Assembly (NCBI GenBank): GCA_020062665.1
Contig: JAGUVW010000016.1
Coordinates: forward strand, 1-64,000
Origin: Pseudomonadales bacterium
GTDB taxonomy: Bacteria; Pseudomonadota; Gammaproteobacteria; Pseudomonadales; Ketobacteraceae
Direction: 5' to 3'
DNA length: 64,000 nucleotides
Below the pieces are notes generated by a model. The model ran no database searches and was not told the origin of the DNA. It saw nothing but the letters and a program-made list of their open reading frames with translations. The translations under genes were made by a program, and so were the position numbers. The number at the start of each line of letters is the position of its first letter. The stretch's first letter is position 1. Of the stretch, positions 25,531 to 34,058 are shown in pieces.

Positions 25531-27324
25531 ATGCCCCTGATCAACCGCCAGGATCTGAATTTTCTGCTATTCGACTGGCTGCAGGCCGAACAGCTGACCC
25601 AGTTCCCCCGCTACGCCGACCACAGCACCGACACTTTCCGCCAGACCATCGACACGGCGCAGCAGGTGGCGGAGCGCTATTTTCTGCCCCACAACCACAA
25701 GGCGGATGAGCAGGAGCCCTGGTTCGACGGCACAGCGGTGCACACGATTCCCGAGGTGAAGGAAGCATTCCACCATTTCGTGCAGTCCGGCCTGCTCACG
25801 GCGCGGTTGAGTTACGACGACGGTGGCATGCAGCTGCCGTCGCTGGTGACATCCGCCTGCACGGCGCTGGTGACGGCTGCGAATCCGTCCTCCGCCGCGT
25901 ATCCGTTTCTGACCATGGCAGCAGCGAATCTGATCGCGCATTTTGCGCGTCAGGAGCTGCAGCAACGTTATCTGCCGCTGATGCGCGACGGCCGCGCTAC
26001 CGGCACCATGGCGCTGACAGAACCGGATGTAGGCTCGTCGCTGGCGGATCTGAAAACCGCCGCCACGCCGACAGACAAAGGCCACTATCTGATTCGCGGC
26101 CACAAGATGTTTATTTCCGGCGGCGAACACGATCTGACGGACAACATCATTCATCTGGTGCTGGCGCGCATCAAAGGCGCTCCCGCCGGCGTGAAAGGCA
26201 TTTCGCTGTTTCTGGTGCCGAAATTCCTGGTGGATGACAGCAGCCAACCGCAGCAGCGCAACGACGTGAATCTGGCCGGGCTGCTGCACAAGATGGGTTA
26301 TCGCGGCACCACGTCCACGGTGCTGAATTTCGGTGAAAGCGATCAGTGCGTGGGTTATCTGATCGGCGAGGCGCATCAGGGCCTGAAGTACATGTTCATG
26401 ATGATGAACGAAGCCCGCATGGGGGTGGGTCTGGGCGCGGCGGTGATCGGTTATCGCGGTTATCTGGAATCCCTGGCGTATGCGAAGGAGCGGCCGCAAG
26501 GGCGGCATCCCGGTAACAAGGATGCGAATTCGCCGCCGATTCCCATCATCGAGCACGCCGATGTGAAACGCATGCTGCTGGCGCAGAAAACCTACAGCGA
26601 AGGTGCGTTGGCGCTGTGTCTGTACGCCAGCCAGCTGATCGACATTTTGGAAAACACCAGCGACGAGAACGAACGCAAGTCAAAACAGGAACTGCTGGAT
26701 CTGATCACGCCCATCGTCAAATCCTGGCCGTCGGAATTCGGCTGCAAGGCCAACGAGCTGGCGATCCAGGTGCTGGGTGGCTGCGGTTATACTCGCGAAT
26801 ATCCGGTGGAACAGTGTTATCGCGACAATCGTTTGAATCCCATTCACGAAGGCACCCATGGCATCCAGGGGCTGGATCTGATGGGTCGCAAACTCTGGCA
26901 GAATGGCAGCATGGGATTGCAGGTATTGGGCAAGGAAATCATGGCCACCATCGCCAGTGCGAAAACAATTCCCACGCTGGCTGTATACGCCAACACCTTG
27001 CAGCAGGCACTGCAACAAACCGCCGCCCTGGTGCAGACCATCGCCAGTCAGATGCAAAGCAAGGGCCCCGACGCCACGCTGGCCAATGCCTCGGTATTCC
27101 TCAGCTACCTGGGACACGTTGTTGTCGGCTGGATATGGCTGTGGCAAGCTGTGACCGCCCAGCAGAAACTGGCAATCGATCCGGCCAATACCGCGTTTTA
27201 CCAGGGCAAACTCCACGCCTGCCAGTATTTCTACCGCTGGGAAATGCCGCTGCTGCAACACTGGCATCAACTACTGAACAACGCCGACGACACCTGTCAT
27301 CAGATGCAGGTCGATTTCTTTTAA
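25531..27324 (+). CDS. acyl-CoA dehydrogenase, long (AcdB/DmdC-like) type
   Basis: A 597-residue flavoprotein oxidising an acyl-CoA to the enoyl-CoA. Motifs: TGTMALTEPDVGSSLADLKT (FAD/substrate, about 160-180), GHKMFISGGEHDL, KMGYRGTTST, and IHEGTHGIQGLDLMGRK with the catalytic-base Glu of the YEGT type (about 440). The extra C-terminal domain of about 130 residues defines the long AcdB/DmdC-like class. The frame is open from 25207, but the ATG at 25531, after GAGG, starts a normal N-terminus (MPLINRQDLNFLLFDWL). It heads an operon with a crotonase and a quinone oxidoreductase. A homologue lies at 51.6-53.4 kb. Chain-length specificity is not readable. Confidence 0.92.
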   Translation: MPLINRQDLNFLLFDWLQAEQLTQFPRYADHSTDTFRQTIDTAQQVAERYFLPHNHKADEQEPWFDGTAVHTIPEVKEAFHHFVQSGLLTARLSYDDGGMQLPSLVTSACTALVTAANPSSAAYPFLTMAAANLIAHFARQELQQRYLPLMRDGRATGTMALTEPDVGSSLADLKTAATPTDKGHYLIRGHKMFISGGEHDLTDNIIHLVLARIKGAPAGVKGISLFLVPKFLVDDSSQPQQRNDVNLAGLLHKMGYRGTTSTVLNFGESDQCVGYLIGEAHQGLKYMFMMMNEARMGVGLGAAVIGYRGYLESLAYAKERPQGRHPGNKDANSPPIPIIEHADVKRMLLAQKTYSEGALALCLYASQLIDILENTSDENERKSKQELLDLITPIVKSWPSEFGCKANELAIQVLGGCGYTREYPVEQCYRDNRLNPIHEGTHGIQGLDLMGRKLWQNGSMGLQVLGKEIMATIASAKTIPTLAVYANTLQQALQQTAALVQTIASQMQSKGPDATLANASVFLSYLGHVVVGWIWLWQAVTAQQKLAIDPANTAFYQGKLHACQYFYRWEMPLLQHWHQLLNNADDTCHQMQVDFF

Positions 27325-27357
27325 ACACTGAACAATTGCGAAGGAACAGAGGATTTT

Positions 27358-28137
27358 ATGGAACACGTCAAAGTCAGTCAGGAAGGCCACATTCTGGTGA
27401 TCTATGTGGATCGCGCGGAAAAATACAACGCGCTGTCGCCGGAGATCTATCACGCCATCGGCAAGGCGCTGAAGCGTCTGAACGACGATCCGGAATTGCG
27501 CGTGGCGGTGCTGCACGCCGCCGGCAAACATTTCACCGCCGGTGTGGAGCTGGACAAGTGGGCGCCGATTTTCGGCAGCGGTTCCGCGTTCCCCGTGCAG
27601 GCCGACGAAATCGATCCCATGGGCCTCACCGGCGAGCGTCACAAGAAGCCGCTGATCATCGCCGTGCAGGGTTACTGTTTCACCTGGGGCGTGGAAATTC
27701 TGCTGAACACCGAAATCCGCATCGCCGCGAAAGACACGCAATTCCAGATGCTGGAAGTGCAGCGCGGCCTGTATCCCTGCGGCGGCGCCACGCTGCGTCT
27801 GCATAAAGAAGTGGGCTGGGGCAACGCACACAAGGTGCTGCTCACCGGCGAACGCTGGAGCGCGGAAGAGGCCTACCGTTGGGGCATGGTGCAGGAGCTC
27901 ACCGAGCCGGGCGAGCAATTCAACAAGGCAATGGAGTACGCGCAGAAAATCGCGGACTGCGCACCACTGGGTGTGCAGGGCCTGCTGAAGTGCACCCGCA
28001 CCACCGAATCCGCCGATCACGACACGGCGGTGAAGCAGTGCTTTGCGGATCTGGTGCCCGTCATGAAAAGTGAAGACGCCGCCGAAGGCGTGAAGTCATT
28101 CATGGAACGCCGCAAGGCGGTGTTCAAGGGGAAATAA
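27358..28137 (+). CDS. enoyl-CoA hydratase/isomerase (crotonase) family
   Basis: A 259-residue crotonase-fold protein, likely acting on the product of the upstream dehydrogenase. The oxyanion segment AAGKHFTAGVEL (about 58-69) and the second block GYCFTWGVEILLNTEIRIA are present. Both catalytic Glu places of enoyl-CoA hydratase look filled: Glu in WGVEIL and Glu in QMLEVQRGLYPCGGA. This favours true hydratase activity, although isomerase activity is possible. GAGG precedes the ATG; 33 bases separate it from the dehydrogenase gene and the next gene begins one base after its stop. Confidence 0.92.
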   Translation: MEHVKVSQEGHILVIYVDRAEKYNALSPEIYHAIGKALKRLNDDPELRVAVLHAAGKHFTAGVELDKWAPIFGSGSAFPVQADEIDPMGLTGERHKKPLIIAVQGYCFTWGVEILLNTEIRIAAKDTQFQMLEVQRGLYPCGGATLRLHKEVGWGNAHKVLLTGERWSAEEAYRWGMVQELTEPGEQFNKAMEYAQKIADCAPLGVQGLLKCTRTTESADHDTAVKQCFADLVPVMKSEDAAEGVKSFMERRKAVFKGK

Positions 28138-28138
28138 C

Positions 28139-29107
28139 ATGCGTGCATTGCAAGTCGAAGCCTTCGGCGATCCCAAATCCCTGCGCGTGTCCGAACTGCC
28201 GGAACGCGCCCCTGGCAAGGGTGAAATCAAACTGCGCATGGCCGGCGTCGGCATCGGTTTTTTCGATGGCCTGCTGGTGAAAGGTGAATATCAGATCAAA
28301 CCGCCGCTGCCCTTTGTGCCCGGCAGCTCCATCGCCGGCGTGGTGGAGGAAGTGGGCGAAGGCGTGAAGCATCTGCAGGTGGGCGATCATGTGGCGGGCT
28401 TTGCCCTGCTCGGTGGCCTGGCCGAGAAAATCACCGTGAACGGCATGTCCTGCTTCGCCATTCCCAAATCCATTCCGCTGGTGGATGCCGCGAATTTTTT
28501 CGTCGCCTACGCCACCGGCCTGTATGGCCTGCGCGAATGCGGCAGATTGCAGGCAGGTGAAACCGTGCTGGTGCTGGGCGGATCGGGCACCACCGGCTCT
28601 ACCGCCATCGAAATTGCCAAGGCCATGGGCGCGCGGGTAATTGCCGCCGCCTCCACCGAGGCCAAGCGCGAGCGCTGCAAGCAGGCGGGCGCGGATGTCA
28701 CCGTGGATTCTTCCAGCGACGACTGGCGCAGTCAGGTGAAGGCGGTGATGGGGCGCGGCGTGAACGTGATTTACGATCCGGTGGGCGGGGATTTCACCGA
28801 GGCGGCGCTGCGGTTGATGGCGCCGGGCGGACGTCATCTGGTGGTGGGCTTCGTCACCGGCATCAGCAAGATTCCCAGCAATTTATTGCTGCTGAAACGC
28901 TGCGCCATCATGGGTGTGAACTGGGGCGGTGAAACCATGGAAAATCCGGCGATCGTGCCGCCGGTGATCCAGCAACTGGTGGAATGGACGGTGGCGGGCA
29001 AATTGAAAACTGCGCCGGATCATGTTTATCGGTTGGAGCAGGCTGGCGCGGCGTTTGAGTCGATTTTCAATCGTAGTTCCAGCGGGAAGATTGTGATTAC
29101 ACCCTGA
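28139..29107 (+). CDS. NADPH:quinone oxidoreductase family (MDR) protein
   Basis: A 322-residue medium-chain dehydrogenase/reductase of the zinc-free quinone-reductase branch. The N-terminal GroES-like domain (about 1-125) has PFVPGSSIAGVVEEVGEGV; the Rossmann part has VLVLGGSGTTGSTAIEIAKAMGA (about 140-160), the nucleotide-binding Gly-rich loop. No catalytic zinc ligands are seen. Members reduce quinones or 2-enoyl thioesters; next to a dehydrogenase and crotonase, an acyl-CoA or enone substrate is plausible but inferred. It ends the operon, before a bidirectional terminator. Confidence 0.88.
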   Translation: MRALQVEAFGDPKSLRVSELPERAPGKGEIKLRMAGVGIGFFDGLLVKGEYQIKPPLPFVPGSSIAGVVEEVGEGVKHLQVGDHVAGFALLGGLAEKITVNGMSCFAIPKSIPLVDAANFFVAYATGLYGLRECGRLQAGETVLVLGGSGTTGSTAIEIAKAMGARVIAAASTEAKRERCKQAGADVTVDSSSDDWRSQVKAVMGRGVNVIYDPVGGDFTEAALRLMAPGGRHLVVGFVTGISKIPSNLLLLKRCAIMGVNWGGETMENPAIVPPVIQQLVEWTVAGKLKTAPDHVYRLEQAGAAFESIFNRSSSGKIVITP

Positions 29108-29123
29108 GGCACATTGCGGGACG

Positions 29124-29148
29124 AAAAAGAACCCGAGGGGTTCTTTTT
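29124..29148. terminator. bidirectional Rho-independent terminator
   Basis: AAAAAGAACCC (29124-29134), loop GAG, GGGTTCTTTTT (29138-29148). The perfect stem with A-run on one side and T-run on the other serves both the MDR gene and the convergent PilJ-like gene. Confidence 0.92.
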
Positions 29149-29160
29149 TCCCGCTACCAA

Positions 29161-29997
29161 TCACTCCGCCGACACATTCACCGCCAGCCCAACATTCACC
29201 CGCCCTTCATTCATCGCGATGCGATCTTCGGTGCGGAACTGCTCACCCAGCTGATTGCTCTGCGCGTACATGGATTCCATCGCCACCGAAATCACCACCG
29301 GCACATAGTCGCCGTCGTTGAATTTCTTCAAACCCAGCTTGGCGTAGTTCCAGTGATTCTGCAGCATCGCCAGGGACTTCTGATCACCACGTTCAAGCGC
29401 AGCGGTGCGCAGGTCATTCAGGCCTTTTTCATATTCGCGGATGGAAAGATTCAGCTCCTCCAGCACCCAGGGTTCGCCGATGCCGTAGTAATGGGCGGTG
29501 TAGAACAGGCTGATGCGTTCGGACAGCATGCTCTGCTGCAGCGCCTGTTCATTGTACTGGCCACGATCCTGGGGCAGGCGCAACTGCCACTGACGCACCA
29601 GGGAATCGGTCTGGTACAGCAGGTTGTTGCTTTCTTCCAGCAAGGTCAGCACCGATCTGCGACTGGGCTCGCTCTGGGCAGCAGCCTTGAAGCTCTGCCA
29701 CTCCTGTTTCAGGTGCAGCAGGCGATTGTTCAGCGTGGAGTTGGGGGAATTGGCTTCCAGCTCGTCCAGATTCCTGTCGTACTCCTCGATGCCGGCCACC
29801 AGCGCACGGCGAGCATTGGCATGATCCACCCCCGACGCCAGCTGGATATGGGCCTTGGCCACCCGCATCACCAACGTGCGCTGGGTTGCCGCCTGATGCA
29901 CCGCATCCAGATCGCTCAGGCTGCGCGCTTCCACTCCACTGGCGGCCATGGCCAGCACCGCTACTCCAACTACTCGCTTGAACATTGACTGCAACAT
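29161..29997 (-). CDS. exported PilJ-like (type IV pili MCP N-domain) protein
   Basis: A 278-residue protein with a signal peptide (cleavage near GVEARS) and an all-helical mature part. Two similar blocks can be seen: AVHQAATQRTLVMRVAKAHIQLASGV and NEQALQQSMLSERISLFYTAHYYGIG, each followed by a D-x2-L-x2-L heptad region. This pattern resembles the PilJ-type sensor domain of chemoreceptors (Gln-Arg-xx-RI/RV-x-K), here without a transmembrane or signalling part. It might bind a small ligand in the periplasm and act on a separate receptor, but that is inference. It is convergent with the MDR operon. Confidence 0.7.
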   Translation of the reverse strand: MLQSMFKRVVGVAVLAMAASGVEARSLSDLDAVHQAATQRTLVMRVAKAHIQLASGVDHANARRALVAGIEEYDRNLDELEANSPNSTLNNRLLHLKQEWQSFKAAAQSEPSRRSVLTLLEESNNLLYQTDSLVRQWQLRLPQDRGQYNEQALQQSMLSERISLFYTAHYYGIGEPWVLEELNLSIREYEKGLNDLRTAALERGDQKSLAMLQNHWNYAKLGLKKFNDGDYVPVVISVAMESMYAQSNQLGEQFRTEDRIAMNEGRVNVGLAVNVSAE

Positions 29998-30293
29998 GCG
30001 CGGATTCCCTTACTACGTAACAGTTTGTAACTAATGATCAGTGTAGGAAGGGTTCAAAAAAAGAACAGAAGGCACTGGGCGGATTTGTGAGGTCTATCAA
30101 ACTGAATCGCGGAATCGGGAACTTGCACACAATCACAGGGGGTAAAATCGCACATTCAGGAGGTAAGCCTGCCGTGATGCTGCGCATTGCCCAGGCACTA
30201 TACCCAGTGCCGCGGGGCAACGAACACAGGATCAGCCGGTCACCCGCCCGACCGCACCCATCCTGCATGCACGCCGGGCGGGTTCGGCAATGT
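29998..30293. other. gap with GC-rich hairpin
   Basis: No supported gene. A 9-bp perfect inverted repeat ACCCGCCCG (30242-30250) / CGGGCGGGT (30275-30283) lies just past the SRPBCC gene stop on the minus strand, but no T-run follows, so it is at best a weak terminator. The part near 29998-30060 should hold the promoter of the PilJ-like gene; no clear hexamers were recognised. Confidence 0.5.
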
Positions 30294-30740
30294 TCAGTCG
30301 GGAATTTCCGGCTCCACCAGCTTCGCCAGATGCTGCAGCGACTGCTGCCAGCCCAGATAGCAGGCTTCCACCGGAATCAGCGCGGGAATACCGCTCTGCA
30401 CGATGGTCATTTCGGTGCCACAGAAAACCTCCCGCAGGGTGACGCTGGTCTCCATTTCACCAGGCAGGTTGGGATCATCGAATTTGGATGTGTAGCGAAC
30501 GCGCTCGCCGGGCACCAGCTCCAGATAGGTGCCGCCGAAGGAATGGCCATTGCCGGTGGTGAAATTGGTGAAGGACATGCGCCAGGTTTTGCCCACCACG
30601 GGTTCCATGTGGTGCACCTTGGCGGTAAAGCCGTCCGGCGGCAGCCAGCGGGCGAAGGCATCCGCATCGACGAAGGCTTTGTAAACGCGGGACGGCGGCG
30701 CCGTCAGGACCCGGTGGAATTTAACGCTGTTGGTGCTCAT
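30294..30740 (-). CDS. SRPBCC / AHSA1-domain protein
   Basis: A 148-residue START-like fold protein (AHSA1 family). The opening KFHRVLTAPPSRVYKAFVDADAFARWLPPDGF and the centre GGTYLELVPGERVRYTSKF are typical, as is the ending GWQQSLQHLAKLVE. Such proteins bind hydrophobic ligands or are stress-linked; no specific role is assigned. The frame continues upstream to 31007, but the ATG at 30740 has GGAG eight bases before it and matches the family start. It lies downstream of recJ on the same strand, 155 bases away. Confidence 0.88.
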   Translation of the reverse strand: MSTNSVKFHRVLTAPPSRVYKAFVDADAFARWLPPDGFTAKVHHMEPVVGKTWRMSFTNFTTGNGHSFGGTYLELVPGERVRYTSKFDDPNLPGEMETSVTLREVFCGTEMTIVQSGIPALIPVEACYLGWQQSLQHLAKLVEPEIPD

Positions 30741-30895
30741 GTATTGGTCTCCCTGCTGGATGGTGGTGACAGTCGCCGGCAGACGACCGTTGTCCTGAGG
30801 TAATCGATCGGGGTCATGGGCTTTCGACAGGGCTTCCGCAGAAATTTTCCGCCTTCCCACGCAACCTGGACCCCTTCCCACGGCAAAAGGCACCC

Positions 30896-32623
30896 TCACA
30901 CCGCCTGCAAATGCTCCACCATCAGCTGGGGATTCTCCACCCCGCGAAAGGCATTCACTTCCAGCCGGTAGGCCAGCTTCACCCGCTGTGCTTTCGGGTT
31001 CGGCCACTTGCCCAGATCCACGTTAAAGGCGATGGCGTCGATCACCCGTTTGCTGGCGGGGAATCCCAGCGTGAGCTTGAGGTGCTTTTCCGCCAGCAGG
31101 CGCTGGTTCAGCACCTCGAATTCGCCGTCGAACAACGGCTCGGGAAATCCCTGACCCCAGGGACCCGCATCCCGCAACACCCGCGCCAGGGGCAGATCGA
31201 TGTCCGCATCATTGAGTTCGCCGTCGCTGTGCAGCTCGCCGGTGAGATCCTCCAGCGTCAGCAGGCGCCGCGCCTCCTTGTCGAACGCCAGCCTGAAACT
31301 TTCGTATTTCTCGGCAGAAAGACTCAGCCCCGCCGCCATGGCGTGGCCGCCGAACTTGGTGATCAGGCCCGGATGCCGGCTCGCCACCGCATCCAGCGCG
31401 TCGCGGATGTGAAAACCGGGAATGGAGCGGGCCGAGCCCTTGATCTCGCCCTTTTCCGCCGGCGCAAAGGCAATCACCGGGCGGTGGAAACGCTCCTTGA
31501 TGCGTGCCGCCAGAATGCCGATCACGCCCTGATGCCAATCCTTTTTGTAAATGCACAGGCCCCAGGGCATCTGCTGATCCGGCTGCAGGTGCAGCTGGTT
31601 AAGCGCCGCCAGCGCCTGCTGCTGCATGCCGTTTTCGATGTTCTTGCGTTCGTGGTTGAGCTGATCCAGCTCCAGCGCCAATTCTTTCGCGATGCCGGGA
31701 TTGTCGGTGAGCAGGCACTCGATGCCGTGGGACATGTCGTCGAGCCGGCCCGCCGCATTCAGGCGCGGGCCAATCGCAAATCCCAGATCGGAGGCCACCA
31801 ACTGTTCGAGTTTGCGATTCGCCACATCCACCAGTGCGCGAATCCCCGGCCGGCAACGCCCTGCCCGCATCCGCAGCAAACCGTTGTGCACCAGAATGCG
31901 ATTGTTCTGATCCAGCGGCACCACGTCCGCCACCGTGCCCAGCGCCACGATGTCGAGAAAATCTGCCATATTCGGCTCGGGCATGTTCTGCTGCTCGAAC
32001 CAGCCCAGTTCTTTCAGCCGGGTGCGCAGCGCTGTCATCACATAAAAAATCACGCCGACGCCAGCGAGATTCTTCGACGGAAAATCACAGCCCGGCTGAT
32101 TGGGATTGACGATCGCATCCGCCGCCGGCAACTCCGCGCCCGCCAGATGGTGATCGGTGACCAGCACCTTCATGCCCGCCGCTTTCGCCGCCGCCACGCC
32201 CTCGATGCTGGAGATGCCGTTGTCCACGGTGATCAGCAGATCCGGCTTGCGTTCCTGCGCCACGGCGACGATTTCCGGCGTCAGGCCGTAACCATACTTG
32301 AAGCGATTCGGCACCAGATAATCCACATGACGGGCACCCAGCGCCCGCAACGCCAGCACCGCCAGCGCACTGCTGGTGGCACCGTCGGCGTCGAAGTCGC
32401 CCACGATCAGGATGTTCTTCTGCTGCTGCAATGCGTCCACCAGCAGCTCCAATGCCTGGGGCAGACCTTTCAGCAGCTGAGGTGAAAGCAGATGTTTGAG
32501 GGAACGGTCGATCTGGTCGTCGGACAGCACGCCCCGGCTGGCGTAAATGCGTTGCAGGGCCGGATGGATCGTGCCGGAAAACTGGTTTGGTGCCGGTGGT
32601 GGGCGGCGGGTAATTTTTTTCAT
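30896..32623 (-). CDS. recJ: single-stranded-DNA-specific exonuclease RecJ
   Basis: 5'-3' single-strand exonuclease of recombination and mismatch repair. The 575-residue protein has DHH-superfamily motifs in order: VGDFDADGATSSA (I), TVDNGIS (II), TDHHLAG (III), GPRLNAAGRLDD (IV), then the DHHA1 GGHAMAAG motif (about 400) and the C-terminal OB fold. All metal-binding Asp/His are visible. The start at 32623 (MKKITRR) has GGGA five bases upstream; the frame is open to 32698 across other sequence. The thrC terminator lies just upstream, so recJ has its own promoter. Confidence 0.97.
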   Translation of the reverse strand: MKKITRRPPPAPNQFSGTIHPALQRIYASRGVLSDDQIDRSLKHLLSPQLLKGLPQALELLVDALQQQKNILIVGDFDADGATSSALAVLALRALGARHVDYLVPNRFKYGYGLTPEIVAVAQERKPDLLITVDNGISSIEGVAAAKAAGMKVLVTDHHLAGAELPAADAIVNPNQPGCDFPSKNLAGVGVIFYVMTALRTRLKELGWFEQQNMPEPNMADFLDIVALGTVADVVPLDQNNRILVHNGLLRMRAGRCRPGIRALVDVANRKLEQLVASDLGFAIGPRLNAAGRLDDMSHGIECLLTDNPGIAKELALELDQLNHERKNIENGMQQQALAALNQLHLQPDQQMPWGLCIYKKDWHQGVIGILAARIKERFHRPVIAFAPAEKGEIKGSARSIPGFHIRDALDAVASRHPGLITKFGGHAMAAGLSLSAEKYESFRLAFDKEARRLLTLEDLTGELHSDGELNDADIDLPLARVLRDAGPWGQGFPEPLFDGEFEVLNQRLLAEKHLKLTLGFPASKRVIDAIAFNVDLGKWPNPKAQRVKLAYRLEVNAFRGVENPQLMVEHLQAV

Positions 32624-32693
32624 CGGATTCCCGTCTGCGCGGACGTCACTGGTGCCAGGGTGATGGAGCGGCTGCTGAACAGGATAGCGCAAA

Positions 32694-32729
32694 AGCAAAA
32701 GGGAGCCGATTGCGCGACTCCCTTTTGCT
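32694..32729 (-). terminator. Rho-independent terminator after thrC
   Basis: AGCAAAAGGGAG (32694-32705) and CTCCCTTTTGCT (32718-32729) pair over 12 bp with a 12-base loop; in the thrC direction it continues with TTTGC. It separates thrC from recJ. Confidence 0.88.
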
Positions 32730-32768
32730 GCTTTCCCTTTCCCGCTCTGCAGGCAGGAGAGAGCGCTT

Positions 32769-33851
32769 TCAGCCCGCCATGTTCTTCAGGATCGAATCCT
32801 TCACGGCGCCCAGCTTGGCGTCGATGGTCAGCATCACGGCGTTCTTGCACTGGCCGATGGCGGTGTCGGGATCTTTCAGACCGTTGCCGGTCAGGGTGCA
32901 GACGATCTTGCTGCCTTCGGGGATCTTGCCGTTCTTCACGTCGCGGATCGCGCCGCCCAGGGACGCCGCAGACGCCGGCTCGCAGAACACGCCTTCGTGC
33001 TGCGCCAGCAGGCGCTGAGTCTGCAGGATTTCATCGTCGGTCAGTTCGTCGAACCAGCCGCCGGATTCCTTCTGCACGTTCCAGGCCTTGTCCCAGCTTT
33101 GCGGATGGCCGATGCGGATGGCGGTGGCGATGGTTTCGGGCTTGTCCACCATGTGGCCGCGCATGAACGGCGCAGAACCGGCAGCCTGATAGCCGATCAT
33201 CTTCGGGCGGGTGTTGGCGAGGCCGGCCTTCAGGTATTCGCTGTAACCCATCCAGTGGGCGGTAATGTTGCCGGCGTTGCCCACGGGCAGGCAGTGGTAA
33301 TCCGGCGCGGCGCCCAGCTCTTCCACGATTTCGAACGCCGCCGTTTTCTGGCCCTGCAGGCGGAACGGGTTGATGGAGTTGACGATGGTCACCGGCGCTT
33401 CTTCCGCCACTTCCTTCACCAGCTGCATGCCTTCGTCGAAGTTGCCGCGGATCTGCAGGGTAACAGCGCCGTACATCATGGCCTGCGCCAGCTTGCCCAT
33501 GGCGATCTTGCCTTCGGGAATCAGTACGAATGCGGTGATGCCAGCGCGGGCCGCATAGGCAGCCGCAGCAGCGGAGGTGTTGCCGGTGGAGGCGCAGATG
33601 ATGGCCTTGCTGCCCTCTTCCACGGCTTTGGTCACCGCCATGGTCATGCCGCGATCCTTGAAGGAGCCGGTGGGGTTCAGGCCTTCGTATTTGACGTAGA
33701 TGTCCACGTCCTTGCCGATAATGCGCGGAACATTGTTGAGGCGGATGAGCGGGGTCTGGCCTTCACCCAGGCTGATCAGACGGGTGTCGTCGTGCACGGG
33801 CAGGTAGTCGCGGTATTTGTCGATCAGTCCGGTGTAGCGTTTGCTTGACAT
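32769..33851 (-). CDS. thrC: threonine synthase
   Basis: PLP enzyme converting O-phosphohomoserine to threonine, the last step of the pathway begun by Hom. The 360-residue length and motifs fit the short class: YEGLNPTGSFKDRGM holds the PLP Lys (about 60), ICASTGNTSAAAAAY binds the PLP ring region, and LPVGNAGNITA binds phosphate. Upstream lies hom, separated by a 207-base gap occupied by repeat copy 3, which may weaken the usual hom-thrC coupling. A strong terminator follows. Confidence 0.97.
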   Translation of the reverse strand: MSSKRYTGLIDKYRDYLPVHDDTRLISLGEGQTPLIRLNNVPRIIGKDVDIYVKYEGLNPTGSFKDRGMTMAVTKAVEEGSKAIICASTGNTSAAAAAYAARAGITAFVLIPEGKIAMGKLAQAMMYGAVTLQIRGNFDEGMQLVKEVAEEAPVTIVNSINPFRLQGQKTAAFEIVEELGAAPDYHCLPVGNAGNITAHWMGYSEYLKAGLANTRPKMIGYQAAGSAPFMRGHMVDKPETIATAIRIGHPQSWDKAWNVQKESGGWFDELTDDEILQTQRLLAQHEGVFCEPASAASLGGAIRDVKNGKIPEGSKIVCTLTGNGLKDPDTAIGQCKNAVMLTIDAKLGAVKDSILKNMAG

Positions 33852-33919
33852 GGTTTGGGTTTCCGATTTTTGACTGCGTGTTTTCGATTCTATTCAAACG
33901 GCCCGATGCCTGTGTCCCC

Positions 33920-34033
33920 GGTTACGCAGCAGGGGAATTCGAATCTGGACACGCCGTAAACCCATCCCTGGGGGCTGCTCCGCGGCATCCCTGCCGCAGA
34001 GCGTCCATATTCGAATTCCCCTGCTGCGCAACC
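33920..34033 (+). repeat. Y-fold interspersed repeat, copy 3 (complete)
   Basis: Sits between hom and thrC. Arms 33920-33944 and 34009-34033 are inverted over 25 bases with one mismatch; the inner 20 bp are perfect (outer end CGCAGCAGGGG). The core 33945-34008 begins GGACACGCC and ends GCGTCC. It can form CCCA-TCCC-TGGG (33961-33972) and GCGGCA-TCCC-TGCCGC (33982-33997), the latter extended by CTC/GAG. Loops match the other copies while stems and arms differ. Confidence 0.9.
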
Positions 34034-34058
34034 TCTACGGCAGCGCGCCCAACCTAAA

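Noticed and set aside
30242-30283. Another Y-fold repeat copy after the SRPBCC gene
   Set aside because: It has a 9-bp GC stem and the bases CCCATCCTG, but lacks the GGACACGCC border and the second hairpin.
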